From the NCBI GenBank assembly GCA_900239685.1, contig OENT01000069.1:181795-245794 (forward strand): 64,000 bases of DNA, in the 5' to 3' direction. The notes beneath the pieces were generated by a model that ran no database searches, was not told where the DNA came from, and saw only the letters and a program-made list of their open reading frames with translations. Below, one piece after another: positions 49,301-59,678 of the stretch (positions within the stretch are counted from its first letter, which is position 1; every line of letters begins with the position of its first letter). Position numbers and translations under genes: made by a program. The DNA comes from Rotaria macrura. Taxonomy: Eukaryota > Rotifera > Eurotatoria > Philodinida > Philodinidae.

Positions 49301-49811
49301 AAAGACGAAACCTACTCTACGTATTGAACATCATAAGAATTGATTATTTCGAATATTTAATCGAAACAGACTTCAAATAAAAAAATATTACGACTTTCAA
49401 TATGACAGAGTTTTAGTTGAAGATTTTTTCAATTCTTCTGAGTATGACACATGTTGTACGTGTCTTTACTTGATCACCTGATACGGTCGTTTCGAAAAAA
49501 TTAGGATACTCAGTGGCCTATTTACAGCAAAGAGTATACTTTGTCATATGGATTGGATGATTGATGAATATGGGGACCGGCTAAGACGATACGATCAAGG
49601 ATAAACACAATCGGTTGAGTGTGTATTTTGAAAAGAAAACTAATTTCGATTGAGGTAGTAAATTAGATCAAGCAGCTATTCATCATTTTACTTTTTCTAA
49701 GAGGACACTTACTGTCAATCATCATCAACAATATCGAGACAGCCGATATTACATCGATATATTATTTACAAATAATAGGCTCGGGTGATTAGCACTTTTA
49801 TTCATCGAAAG
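43321..49811. other. 6.5-kb stretch without a supported gene
   Basis: Open frames at 44507-44701, 45448-45678, 46914-47099 and 48155-48490 lack domains and splice support. A G-rich run at 44297-44316 is listed separately. Confidence 0.5.
44297..44316 (+). repeat. G-quadruplex-type run
   Basis: The motif GGGTGGGTGGGTGGGGG (44300-44316) has four G tracts with single-base loops, a textbook quadruplex-forming sequence, alone in an AT-rich gap. Confidence 0.75.
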
Positions 49812-49898
49812 GTGAGTATGGTATATTATTTGTGTCTTAGTCTACTTATATATCATTAGATTCTTTTTGTTACTATCATATTTTCAATCTATTTGTCC

Positions 49899-50657
49899 AT
49901 GATGATGTACAAAGGACGGCGATCAACGAATTCGGAAGAACACACTCGAAAACTATTCGAAGATTTTCTTAAATATCAAGCATCAGTAAAAACATCTTCA
50001 CAACAGAATCCTAACGCAGATGGCTCATCGTTTCCAGGTCTTAATGCAACACCACTCGGTTTATGTTCCTTTGCTTTAACAACTTTTACTGTCTCAATGT
50101 ATCTTGCTGGTGTTTCTGTACCGACCAATGCACCAATGGGTGCCATCATGGGTGCTGCTCTATTTTATGGAGGAGCTACTCAAATCTTAGCTGGTTATCT
50201 TGAATATCGTGTCGGAAACAACTTTACTGGTTTAACATTCTGTTCTTACGGGGGATTTTGGCTTAGCTTGGCATCACTTTATGTATCGGCATTCGGTTTT
50301 CTTGTTCCCTATAAGGATGAATCTGTATTGAATAATGCGCTCGGTGTTTTCTTTCTTGCGTGGACAATTTTTACAGGATTGATGCTCATATCTTGCTTAC
50401 GTAGTAATCTGATTACAGTTTCTCTCTTCTTTTTTCTTCTTATCACTTTTATTCTACTCACAGCAAGTAAATTTTTACAAGCTCATCAAAATCTTCAACG
50501 TGCAGCGGGAGCATTCGGTATTCTTACTGCACTATTAGCTTGGTATTCGGCATTTGCACATTTACTTAACAAGAGCGGTTGGTTTTTTAAATGGCCCCTT
50601 TTTGAACTATCACATAAAAAAGTGGCGAAAACGAACGAACCAAAGGAGACAGCATAA
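49899..50657 (+). CDS. GPR1/FUN34/YaaH (acetate transporter) family membrane protein
   Basis: 252 residues, no intron in the coding part. Six hydrophobic segments (about 52-72, 77-100, 115-137, 146-167, 170-191 and 203-223) follow a polar N-terminus. The family signature is visible as NATPLGL (49-55, family NPxPLGL), with FYGGATQ (89-95) and SYGGFW (116-121). The family carries acetate/succinate or ammonium across membranes in bacteria, fungi and some protists, and is uncommon in animals. The frame is open six bases further upstream, but that would start at TTG; the first ATG is 49899, with two more ATG codons directly after it. A 5'-leader intron is likely (donor AAAG/GTGAGTATGG at 49811/49812, acceptor ATCATTAG ending 49859, 48 nt). 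Polyadenylation signals follow. Substrate not certain. Confidence 0.9.
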   Translation: MMMYKGRRSTNSEEHTRKLFEDFLKYQASVKTSSQQNPNADGSSFPGLNATPLGLCSFALTTFTVSMYLAGVSVPTNAPMGAIMGAALFYGGATQILAGYLEYRVGNNFTGLTFCSYGGFWLSLASLYVSAFGFLVPYKDESVLNNALGVFFLAWTIFTGLMLISCLRSNLITVSLFFFLLITFILLTASKFLQAHQNLQRAAGAFGILTALLAWYSAFAHLLNKSGWFFKWPLFELSHKKVAKTNEPKETA

Positions 50658-53600
50658 AGACTCATAATAAGTATTCAAATCGATTATCAAAAGCTATTTT
50701 TTACTAATACATGCTGTTTAGTAGTATTTTTATTTTTTTAAATAAATTTCATCAAATAAATACCAACATATCTTCGTCTTATGAATTACGAGTGAACATA
50801 AATCGCTGTTGATTGGTATAAGTCTTCGTCTTTGTACGAAAACTGTAGACCGTTAATGAATTTCCTATGAACTATGATGCAAAAAAACAAATTGATTTTC
50901 AAGTTTTTGTTCTTGAATCTACAAATAAGGTCGAGAAATGTATTCATAATTTTGATATTGTCTCGATTATTCGATTGATGATAATGGAGACCAAGCTAGA
51001 ATCTCGTCTCTCGATACTTTTGACTGTCAAAACTCATTTGATTGAGTCTTAAGTAGAATTTTCAAAAATTTATTTTTCACTAACGTTTTGTTTAGATTTT
51101 ATGTCTACCAATAACTCATAATGAATGCATCATTGTTGAAATGGATAAAGAAACAAAGTCATTTATCTTCTAGGATTTATTTCTATAAAAACTTGTACTT
51201 CATAACTTTGTCTCCATTTTTATTCGATTGAATCCCGATGAGAAACGAGCCATCGTAAAAGAATGAGATAAACTTAATTTGATGATGTGTCAAATAAAAG
51301 GTGATCTGTCTTGGTCGTCGTTCGAAAATGAAGTGATGAATAATCGGTATCAGTCTTTAGGATTTTAAGACTCACTCACTTACGGTCAAAGGAAGAAGAC
51401 GTGGGAATAATGATGGTTGACTTGAAAAGAGTTGCTCGAAAATTCCTATCGAATTGTTCAAAAGAAAGTAAATCGTGTGTTTTTCTTTAATTTACACTTG
51501 AAAGAAACTTATTATCTTATTTCAAATAAGTCAGCGAAAAACATTTCTTGCTGATTCATGAAAAAATATAAAACGGTCGTTTAACTGTCACTTTGAAAAT
51601 GACATGTATCAAATTAATTTTTCCTTGTATCGTTCTTATTATCTACACTAAATCACACGATAAAACAGATATGTAAACACGATTACATGAAAATTTACTG
51701 ACAGGTAACATCGAAATTTCGATTTCACACATCCTTTGAAGCGATTTTTTATTTACTAGTCTCATTCTATATACACTATCACCCAAAACAGACTTGTCTA
51801 ACATTGTCAATCAATCGATAGTGAGCGTCGTTTAACATCTAGTGAAGAGAAAGTAAATGAAGCATGAATCGTAGTAGAAAGAAACACAAAGGCGATGCAT
51901 AATTACAAAATTACGCCTCATTTGCACTTTTTCAATCTAAACTAAAGTCAGAATAGCACTCATAGCTGAACAATAGATTCACATGAAAATGCACAGTCAA
52001 CGCAAAGTTCTTTCTTTGCTCAACGATGTATGATCCATATGACGATTAAAGTTATTTAGTATGAATCGATGCATTGTTTTAAAAACACAGAATAATAATA
52101 TTAACTATTCCAAAGTTTGCTTTTATCATTGAGCTCAAAATACAACTCACCTAGTATGTCATTCGAGCTCTTATTGTTTAAATAACTTTCTTCGAATCTC
52201 AATTTTAATTCTTCTCGCAAGTGTCGCATAATTTTATGTTCAATTTAGTTTTACATATGGATTAATCCAGAAAAAAACAAAGATTCGGCTTTTTGTCTTG
52301 ACTTAATGAATACTTAGATTTTTCAAACTAAATTTATGATTGTTCGTTTGCTTTTCATCCAATGTTTTCAATAAGCATAGGAGAAGAAAGTTTCATTTCC
52401 ATCCTGTAGTCGGCTGCAAAATTTCTAGCCCTTCCTGGGTGTGATCGTGGATGGGTAAAGGTGTGGCAGGTTGCCTTTCAGAACAAATGTAGAACTTCTC
52501 GGTTACTTCTTTCTATATCTTTCCTTCAGTTGAGAAAATAAACTTCGAATTGACTTAAAAAAGAACGCAATCAAGAGAATTTTAGAATTAGAACATGAAA
52601 TATGCATGGCACACGTTTACTAGATAGTTGATGTAAAATAACATCAAATTTGAGAAACGTCACATTAGTAAACTGACTGATGGAATTGAATTTATGTAGA
52701 AAGCTTCTAGATAAGTTATGCTGAAATTGGCTTGACTTACTCAATGAAGAACAAGCGTTTCATACTAAAGAAAGTTGAATTTTTATTTACTACTGAAATT
52801 CTAATTGCAAGGAAAGAACTGTATCCGTTGCAGATAGTTGGTAATGTTTTAAGAACAATGGACTTTGTTTTCGGCAATGTATTTCAAAATCGTTTGAAAA
52901 AATAACCTTGAAGTGTAACTATTCTTATTTTAAGACTTGTATTATTAAATAATATTTAAACCCGCCCAACGATCTGTTCTCTTCTAATAATGAACTGTTT
53001 TAAATATTTCTCCCGAACTGATTTCATTTGAAAAAAATCTAATGAACAAAATAGCAACAGTATTCTAGTTCATTTATTTTCTATAAAAAATAATTTTCCA
53101 AGCATCTGCTTTGAATATCATTTGTGTTTTCAAAAAACAAAAGCTATTCGGTTGTCGAAATTTTGTGTTCCTATTGCCCATGACAATGATTTACACGGAC
53201 AAGTTACACCCATGACACACCGATCGATCGTAATCAAATAATAATCGACCGTCGTTAAGTAAAAAGCGATTGTTACAGCTATGATTCACATTAGACAAGA
53301 AAAACATCGCTTCATTGAATTTTAATTTCTTGACAAATAGTCTGAAATGAAAAGTATCAGGTGAACTTTTTAGTATGAGGCAAGTTTGACAGGGGAGAGT
53401 AGAGTGTGTGTGCTGTCTTTTTCGTTCATCATAATCAAAAGCACAACAAATCTCAGTCATCCATTGGCTACAGAGCAGTTTTTATCGGTTGATTTGTAAA
53501 ATTTTCAATGCGTTAAAAGTCTGCTAATGGCTTCGAATCGAAATTATTCCTTTTCAAAAGTCATCCATGCGAATCAAAAAAACATTTATGTTTCAAAATC

Positions 53601-54192
53601 GAAGGGAATGCTTCTTCTCATTTTAAATTGACCACACATGTCAATAATAGAGAAGAAATTAAACAATCGCAAGAAAAATAAAAGAAAATCAACTAGTAAA
53701 ATATCCTGTTGTGGGAATGAGTACAATGGGATTCTGTACCAGAGATTTGTCACAGAGCAAAGCAAATCGTTTTCTGCCGTAGCTCTAATAAAAATGATCA
53801 AAAGAATCGATTGAAATTGAGTTTTTTTTATGAGGAAATCGATTAAAATAGCAACTGTTTTGTCCAATGCTAATTATATTTCTTTGATGCTCAACCGATT
53901 TTAATCGGACGACATTAACTTTTAAAATTATTTTAAATGAATCCGATCTTATTATTAAATTGAACTTGATAACAGCTAGGAGCGAGTTTTTTTTTCTCGT
54001 GCATGCCTCAAATTTCGATATTACCTGATTTTCTTATTAAACAAGTTTATCAACGGGAGGAAGAGTTGCAACTAAAAGAATTGAGTCGAAAGTTATTTTA
54101 CTACTGGAGGTAGTGGGGGTGCCAGGAATGGGCTGGGGTGGGCTCAGCTCACCCTCAAGTAAATTTCTGGTGCCGCTACTAACTGGAGGGAA
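50658..54192. other. 3.5-kb stretch without a supported gene
   Basis: Open frames at 53191-53460 and 53586-53867 (minus) have no domain. Near 54105-54180 a G-rich patch contains GGTGGGCTCAGCTCACCC, nearly palindromic. Confidence 0.45.
50741..50746 (+). terminator. Polyadenylation signal AATAAA of the acetate-transporter gene
   Basis: AATAAA 84 bp after the stop codon; a second one lies at 50755. Confidence 0.55.
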
Positions 54193-54206
54193 GGGGGGGG
54201 GGGGGG
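54193..54206 (+). repeat. Run of 14 G
   Basis: An uninterrupted G run after GGAGGGAA, unusual in this AT-rich DNA; able to form quadruplex and likely length-variable. Confidence 0.85.
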
Positions 54207-54353
54207 CTCAATGTTAATCGACTCAACTAGAGAGTAGTTGATTTTAATAAAGCACTCTTATAGAATTGAATATTACTCAAGAAGAAAGCGCATTTCTTTG
54301 AAGCTGTTCATATTTTTCTGGACATCTCGGTGATTCTCGATACCTTTTAGCAC

Positions 54354-55080
54354 TTATGCACGTCCGAAGTATGGAGTTTGCCATTTTACCCATCGAAGAT
54401 TATTCTATATCAGATATTTGTCAATTAGCAGTTTCACAGGATGTAACAGAAGAACCGGTATTTAGCTTTACGCCCGAATAGGTATGTGTCTGCTACTCTC
54501 TGATATCGAGAAGCCAGCTTATCTTAACTTTATAAAATACAGACGAATGAATTATTTATTTTAGAACATAAAGATAAAAGAAAGAGTGAAGAAAAATGCT
54601 TTTCAGTGATAGAAAAACGTGCAAATACCTTGTAGGCATAATATTAGGATATGTTAATCAATATGATGCCCTATCATTAATGTCACTCATTCAGTTAAAA
54701 GAAAACATTTCGCCATCAATTCGATGTGTAGAAGAGAAAAGTGTTCAGACCAATGAAAAATCGAATTTTGTTTTTGATAATAGATCACTAAAAACCTTTT
54801 AAACTTCAAGTGAAAATCTACTGCTTTTTCTTCTTTTTAATAATTTACTAAATTTAAGGATTTTTAACTCAATTAAATCTATTAATTTTGGCATGATTTG
54901 ATGTCATTAACTTCTAGTACAAAATGGCTCAGCAGAACTATATCAAAAATCTGATCTGATCAGATTCTGTGTGATGCAAACCGAAGAAGAATCGGCGATT
55001 TATCACCTGTTGATCGTTCCGTATAATGCGCGCTATACTGGCCATCTATCAATCGTAGTCTCATGTTTGAAGGGTATGAT
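54354..55080 (+). pseudogene. Decayed or multi-exon GNAT acetyltransferase-like locus
   Basis: Three protein-like segments occur in order. First, a frame from ATG 54354 (in-frame Met again at 54369) reads MEFAILPIEDYSISDIC and, further on, DVTEEPVFSFT, like the N-terminal strand and helix of arylalkylamine-type GNATs (an EEP motif); it stops at 54479, next to a donor-like GTATGTG. Second, 54596-54802 contains YLVGIILGYVNQYDALSL, like the central strand (VG-x-I-LG-x). Third, about 54918-55080, after CTTCTAG, reads ELYQKSDLIRF and later VPYNARYTGHLS, resembling the acetyl-CoA loop region but without a normal R/Q-x-x-G-x-G/A. In-frame stops and unmatched phases suggest a broken gene, though unrecognised introns could explain part of it. 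Family assignment is inference. Confidence 0.35.
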
Positions 55081-58000
55081 TAGTGTTTGAGCCTACTATT
55101 TGGATGCCTTGTGATTCTGTTGCAATAAATCGAATTTTCACATGAGCAATTGGTTAAATAATTTCCTTTGGAAAACGAAATCTTATACATGGGATATTTA
55201 TAAATCTTAAGTTATTGCTCAATACCATCAAACCATTGTGCGAAAAACGCAATCGATGATATTCATACTTGACTCAGACCCCACTAGGTCCCATTTAGAA
55301 ACAACTCAAGGTATATTAATAAACGAAATAAAAGTATTTTGTTATCAAATTAATTATTTTATTGGGTAGATCCAACTTACATTTATTAGATAATAATTAT
55401 AGTACTACAAACTATTAGTGCTACAAGGGTGAGGCCAAATAGGATGCAGCACCACCATCCACAATATTCTGGTGACGCTAATACTACAAATAATCGATAT
55501 CAGTGCAGTCGGTATCTCTTTTTGTTCCATCGTTTCAAGATGAAAATTCGAAGAGCTTGATAGAAAATTTCGTCAGACATTTGTATACTCCCAATAAAAA
55601 GAGACTTGAAAATGAAAAAAAAACAGAAATATAAGAATTATGAATTCATCTATTTGTAGTCGTTGGTATTATAAACAACACCTATGCAACAGTCAAGAAA
55701 AATTGAACAGAAATTTTTCGAACAAAAATCAGTTCAACAAGTCATTCAATATCATTACGCGAAAAAAAATACGTTGCTATTTCGATATGTAAATATGTGA
55801 AACGATATTCAAAAAAGAATTTGCTCGATCTTTTCTAGTTATTTAAAGTAAACAATGAGAAAATAATCACCAGTTGGCTTCGATATTTTATTATCGACGG
55901 TAGTTCAAGTAAATGTGCCTCGTCGGAAATCTATGTGAATTTGAACAAGATCGATAAAATTGTATCGAAAACCGACAGAAGGGATGCCATTCGATTCACT
56001 GCAGCTGAAATGCAATTGAAACTACGTTAGAGTATGGCCCAAATTTTTGTGTTTGCATTTGTTACTAATTAACATTCAGCTAATGAAAAAGGATTCAACT
56101 ATCTGCTTTATTAGTGATCAGAATTATAAGAATCAATTGATCAGATCATTCACTTGAACACCAGATATTTCAGTAATCATTACCGTTACTATCTACGAAT
56201 TTTGTCCTTAATATAAGTGGTTAGTCCATCGGGTCCTCATTTGAGATGTGTGCTTCGAAGTTTTTCAGGCCTGGGTTCCGATTGGTTTTTTATTCTCTCA
56301 TCTCATTTGTGTTATTGATAAGATTAACATAGTTTTGTTGTTGGCATCAGAGAAGTTTTTTCTTCGTTTACTGATGCGGGTGTAACTGTGTAGACGTTAG
56401 TGTATTTATTACTGTCTTCTGCACCTACGGGCTTTATATATAATTATGCATATGAAAGTGTTTTATTTATTTATTAGTATTAATTATTTACTGACTTCAT
56501 TTTTAACTATCTAGTCTTATTCGTTATGATCTGTTTTTATTCTTACACTAAAAGATATTGGTATGAAAAAGATGAATTGAGTTATGTAAATAAACAGTTT
56601 TAGTTGAAAACTGAACAACCGGAACATGAAATCGCACTTCGCTTACTTCTTATCTATTAGTTCATTATTTAGTATAATGCAGTAAGCACAATAGACCTAT
56701 TTTCTCGCTGTCCGCATGCATTGTTCAACGCACTTTTCTCAAATTATTGAGATTATGATTACGCATAAAAGTACAAAAAGTACTCACTGCTTTGAATGAA
56801 GGGAGGCGCTCAATAGCATTCTATGTGCATGAACGTACGCATTCGTCGTTTCTAGCATTTTGATTTCGATTTATTTATCTCATCATAATATAATTATTGT
56901 GCGATTGTACTTGATAAGAAAAACTTGTTTTTCATGCATCTAAAATCATCAGTTTGCCAATCAAGCGAGTTTATAAGTAGTATACTTCGAATTTACATCC
57001 CGCTTCTTATTTAAAAGAAACCATTCCAATTTATTACTGATAAGCTTGATAAAAGAACCATATGTATTTTTGACATACTGACAATCGAGGAACACCTTCT
57101 TTTCTCAAGTGGTTTTACAATGAGATCAAATCGCGTTCTTCATATTTCAAAAAAATCTAGTCTTTCTGCTCAAGCGTCTTGTCGATGCCCTGAAGAGTTT
57201 TATTTTATGTTAATAAATAACTTTTACTTATGAACGGGCCTGAATTTAGATGTTTGTTGAAAAAAACAGTCTGCATTTTGTTGCTGCTGTTGCGCAGTAA
57301 AATAGAAGAGCTGATTATTCCATTGTTACTTTGTTGATTAGTCCATAGAATTTCAATATGATTTTATTTTATGTATAAGCTAATTTAGTTTTTGCACGTA
57401 AAAACTAGGAGCTCGATTTTTCTATTGAAGAGAAGTTTTGGTTACCATTTTTCTGTAAAAGATAAACAAAGAAGATAAAGGGTAAGAGCAGCTTGACTTC
57501 CATTGGAACGGCCACGAAATGATTTGAATTAGAGAATTGGTTTTGCCTCGCACGACTTTGCCAGAGATTATTGATTTAGTTTCATTGGCTTTATGAACTA
57601 CAAATTTATAGTTAAAATGAGATTAGAAACACGATTCAGTGGCGTATTTCACTTCTCAATCATCCAATTATACTTGCTAACTCTCAACAATAGTTGTACC
57701 ATTGTATAAACAAGCCGTGCATGATTGAAACCCTTGCTAATGAACTAAAAACATATTTTCGATAAACAGTATAGATTTAGAGCCATATACAGTAGATAAA
57801 TCTCTAACCATAACCATTCTGTTGAGATGAGGGGCCCGAGACAGGTAGATGTTCATGACATTTTAAAGAGTTACGCGTTGTCTGAAATGTTTTCAACAAG
57901 TGGCATGAAATGGCTTCTTGTTCGTTGACAACGAAACGTTCACGAATGCGAACGATACAATCATAACGAATCTGGTTCAATTATAAATGTTCCCTTTATC

Positions 58001-58932
58001 CACATTCCATATAAGGTTGGATGCAAGATGAATCTTTTTTTATTCGAACAAATCTTTGAATCGTCTCTTGTCGAATCAATAGAAAGTCACCATAGTTAAG
58101 AATGAGCGACCGATACCGTGATTACATCAGTTTACATTAATACGTATGTTTCTTTTATGATGTCATAGTACAATGGTTAACTTAGGTTTTCAAGCACTTT
58201 ACGTATCTCTCTACACATACCTATATTCATTTCTCTGATCATATAGAAACCAAAGGTATAATAAATGATGTCCTAGGAAGGATAGAATAAACCAAATACC
58301 ACAATAGTATTGGAAAATACATGAGTTACAAAATCAAATAAAACAAGACAACGCCCTTTGGAAGATACGGGACAGAACGATAGAGAGAAAGCATTTATAT
58401 GAAAAGTAATTCTAATATATGTAAGCCGTATGGTATGTTTTAGTACTTGCGGCAACTGCCGTGCTGAAGCAGCTAGATATAGAGTACCCATGATAAAATT
58501 GTACGTAAAAATTTGCTCATAATTCAATTGGAGTATAGGACCTGACACTCATAACGATGAAAACGGATAAAACACACATGATATGCACACGTGAACTCAA
58601 TGTGATTGCTTTCTTAATTCAACATAATTCTCTGGCAGGTTATTCTTTGAAATCAATGTCCCGAAAGCTGAAGTATAGCTAAGCTAGTTTAATTCTGAAT
58701 CACGCACTTGTTTTAAGAGAGTTTATTTTCAGATCCATCGGCGCGGTAATGTCGTAATTCTGTTTTTTTGCGTATCACTATTTCATCGAAGAACAACATC
58801 AAACAGTCTGAATAATCCGATATATTCCTGTTGGCTAGTAAAAGAAGTAAACAAATGCGTAGTAAGTAGTTATTTGTAGAAAAATAGGTTAAGTGGTACA
58901 GAACGGTAAGAAAAACATCGATAGTTGAGTAC
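55081..58932. other. 3.9-kb stretch without a supported gene
   Basis: One minus frame (58273-58548) of 91 residues has no domain. No element ends or word arrays noted. Confidence 0.5.
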
Positions 58933-58940
58933 TATAAATA
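58933..58940 (+). promoter_or_regulatory. TATA box of the GNAT-like gene
   Basis: TATAAATA. With the usual 25-30 bp spacing, transcription would start at about 58960-58966, after the ATG at 58956 and before the one at 58986. This helps choose the start codon. Confidence 0.55.
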
Positions 58941-58985
58941 ATCTCGCAGCACCGTATGTTTGACTATTCGTTTCTCATCTTCACC

Positions 58986-59678
58986 ATGGAACACAACGAC
59001 GAATATTCATATGAATTAATTGACAATGAAACCGATGCTCGCATCTGTGCTCATTTGATAGCCGAAGAATTCGTCCGACACAATCCAATAGCAGTTTTCG
59101 ATCAAATTTCAGTTGAAGACTTTTTCAATGTACGTTCATTGCCAATTATGATGGACTTGTTCGATGAACAATTATCATTCCTTGCTCGTGATTGTCGTTC
59201 AAAAGAAATCGTTGGTGCCATAATGGCTGGTGACCTCTTCCTGCATCATCAAAATCATCCATACGACGAATTCGGAATGCCATCAACTATACCGCATCAC
59301 GATTTACTCGATGAATTGGCCAATGAATTTATCAATCATGATTTTAATCAACCATTGGAACCTTGTTTAGTTTTACACATCAGTGTAGGTGCGACTCGTT
59401 CTCAACATTCACTGAAAGGTGTAGCTAGTCAATTGCGCCGACTCCTTTGTGATTATGCACATGATGTGAAAGGTTTTGAGTATGCATTCGTGCAAGTAAC
59501 TAATCCAATTACGAAACATATATATACGAATAAATTGGGTGCACGAATTGTGCATATAATCGATCCGAATAAATGGTTATGGAAGAAGAACAATGATCAT
59601 TTGTATCCATACAAGGATTACAAGAATGGACCTATATTCAACATTCTTTTGGATTTCACAAAAACGGACACACTTTAA
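58986..59678 (+). CDS. GNAT-family N-acetyltransferase-like protein
   Basis: 230 residues from the ATG at 58986, which has a strong context (TTCACCATGG). An in-frame ATG ten codons upstream (58956) is probably before the transcription start. The order of elements follows arylalkylamine/dopamine N-acetyltransferase-like GNATs: an N-terminal helix with AEEFVRHNPI (26-35, counterpart of the EP motif), a strand with EIVGAIMAGD (74-83), and motif A (128-157: VLHISVGATR, then SLKGVASQLRRLLCDYA) where acetyl-CoA should bind. Its loop reads S-L-K-G-V-A rather than R/Q-x-x-G-x-G/A, so the first position is atypical. The C-terminal part (TNKLGARIVH, 181-190) matches the usual motif-B strand. Acetyl acceptor unknown. 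Single exon, TATA box upstream. Confidence 0.75.
   Translation: MEHNDEYSYELIDNETDARICAHLIAEEFVRHNPIAVFDQISVEDFFNVRSLPIMMDLFDEQLSFLARDCRSKEIVGAIMAGDLFLHHQNHPYDEFGMPSTIPHHDLLDELANEFINHDFNQPLEPCLVLHISVGATRSQHSLKGVASQLRRLLCDYAHDVKGFEYAFVQVTNPITKHIYTNKLGARIVHIIDPNKWLWKKNNDHLYPYKDYKNGPIFNILLDFTKTDTL

Noticed and set aside
49893-49898. Start of the acetate-transporter-like protein two codons earlier
   Set aside because: The codon there is TTG; the first ATG is at 49899.
58956-58985. Ten extra N-terminal residues on the GNAT-like protein
   Set aside because: The upstream ATG lies only about 16 bp after the TATA box, and the second ATG has a much better context (ACCATGG).
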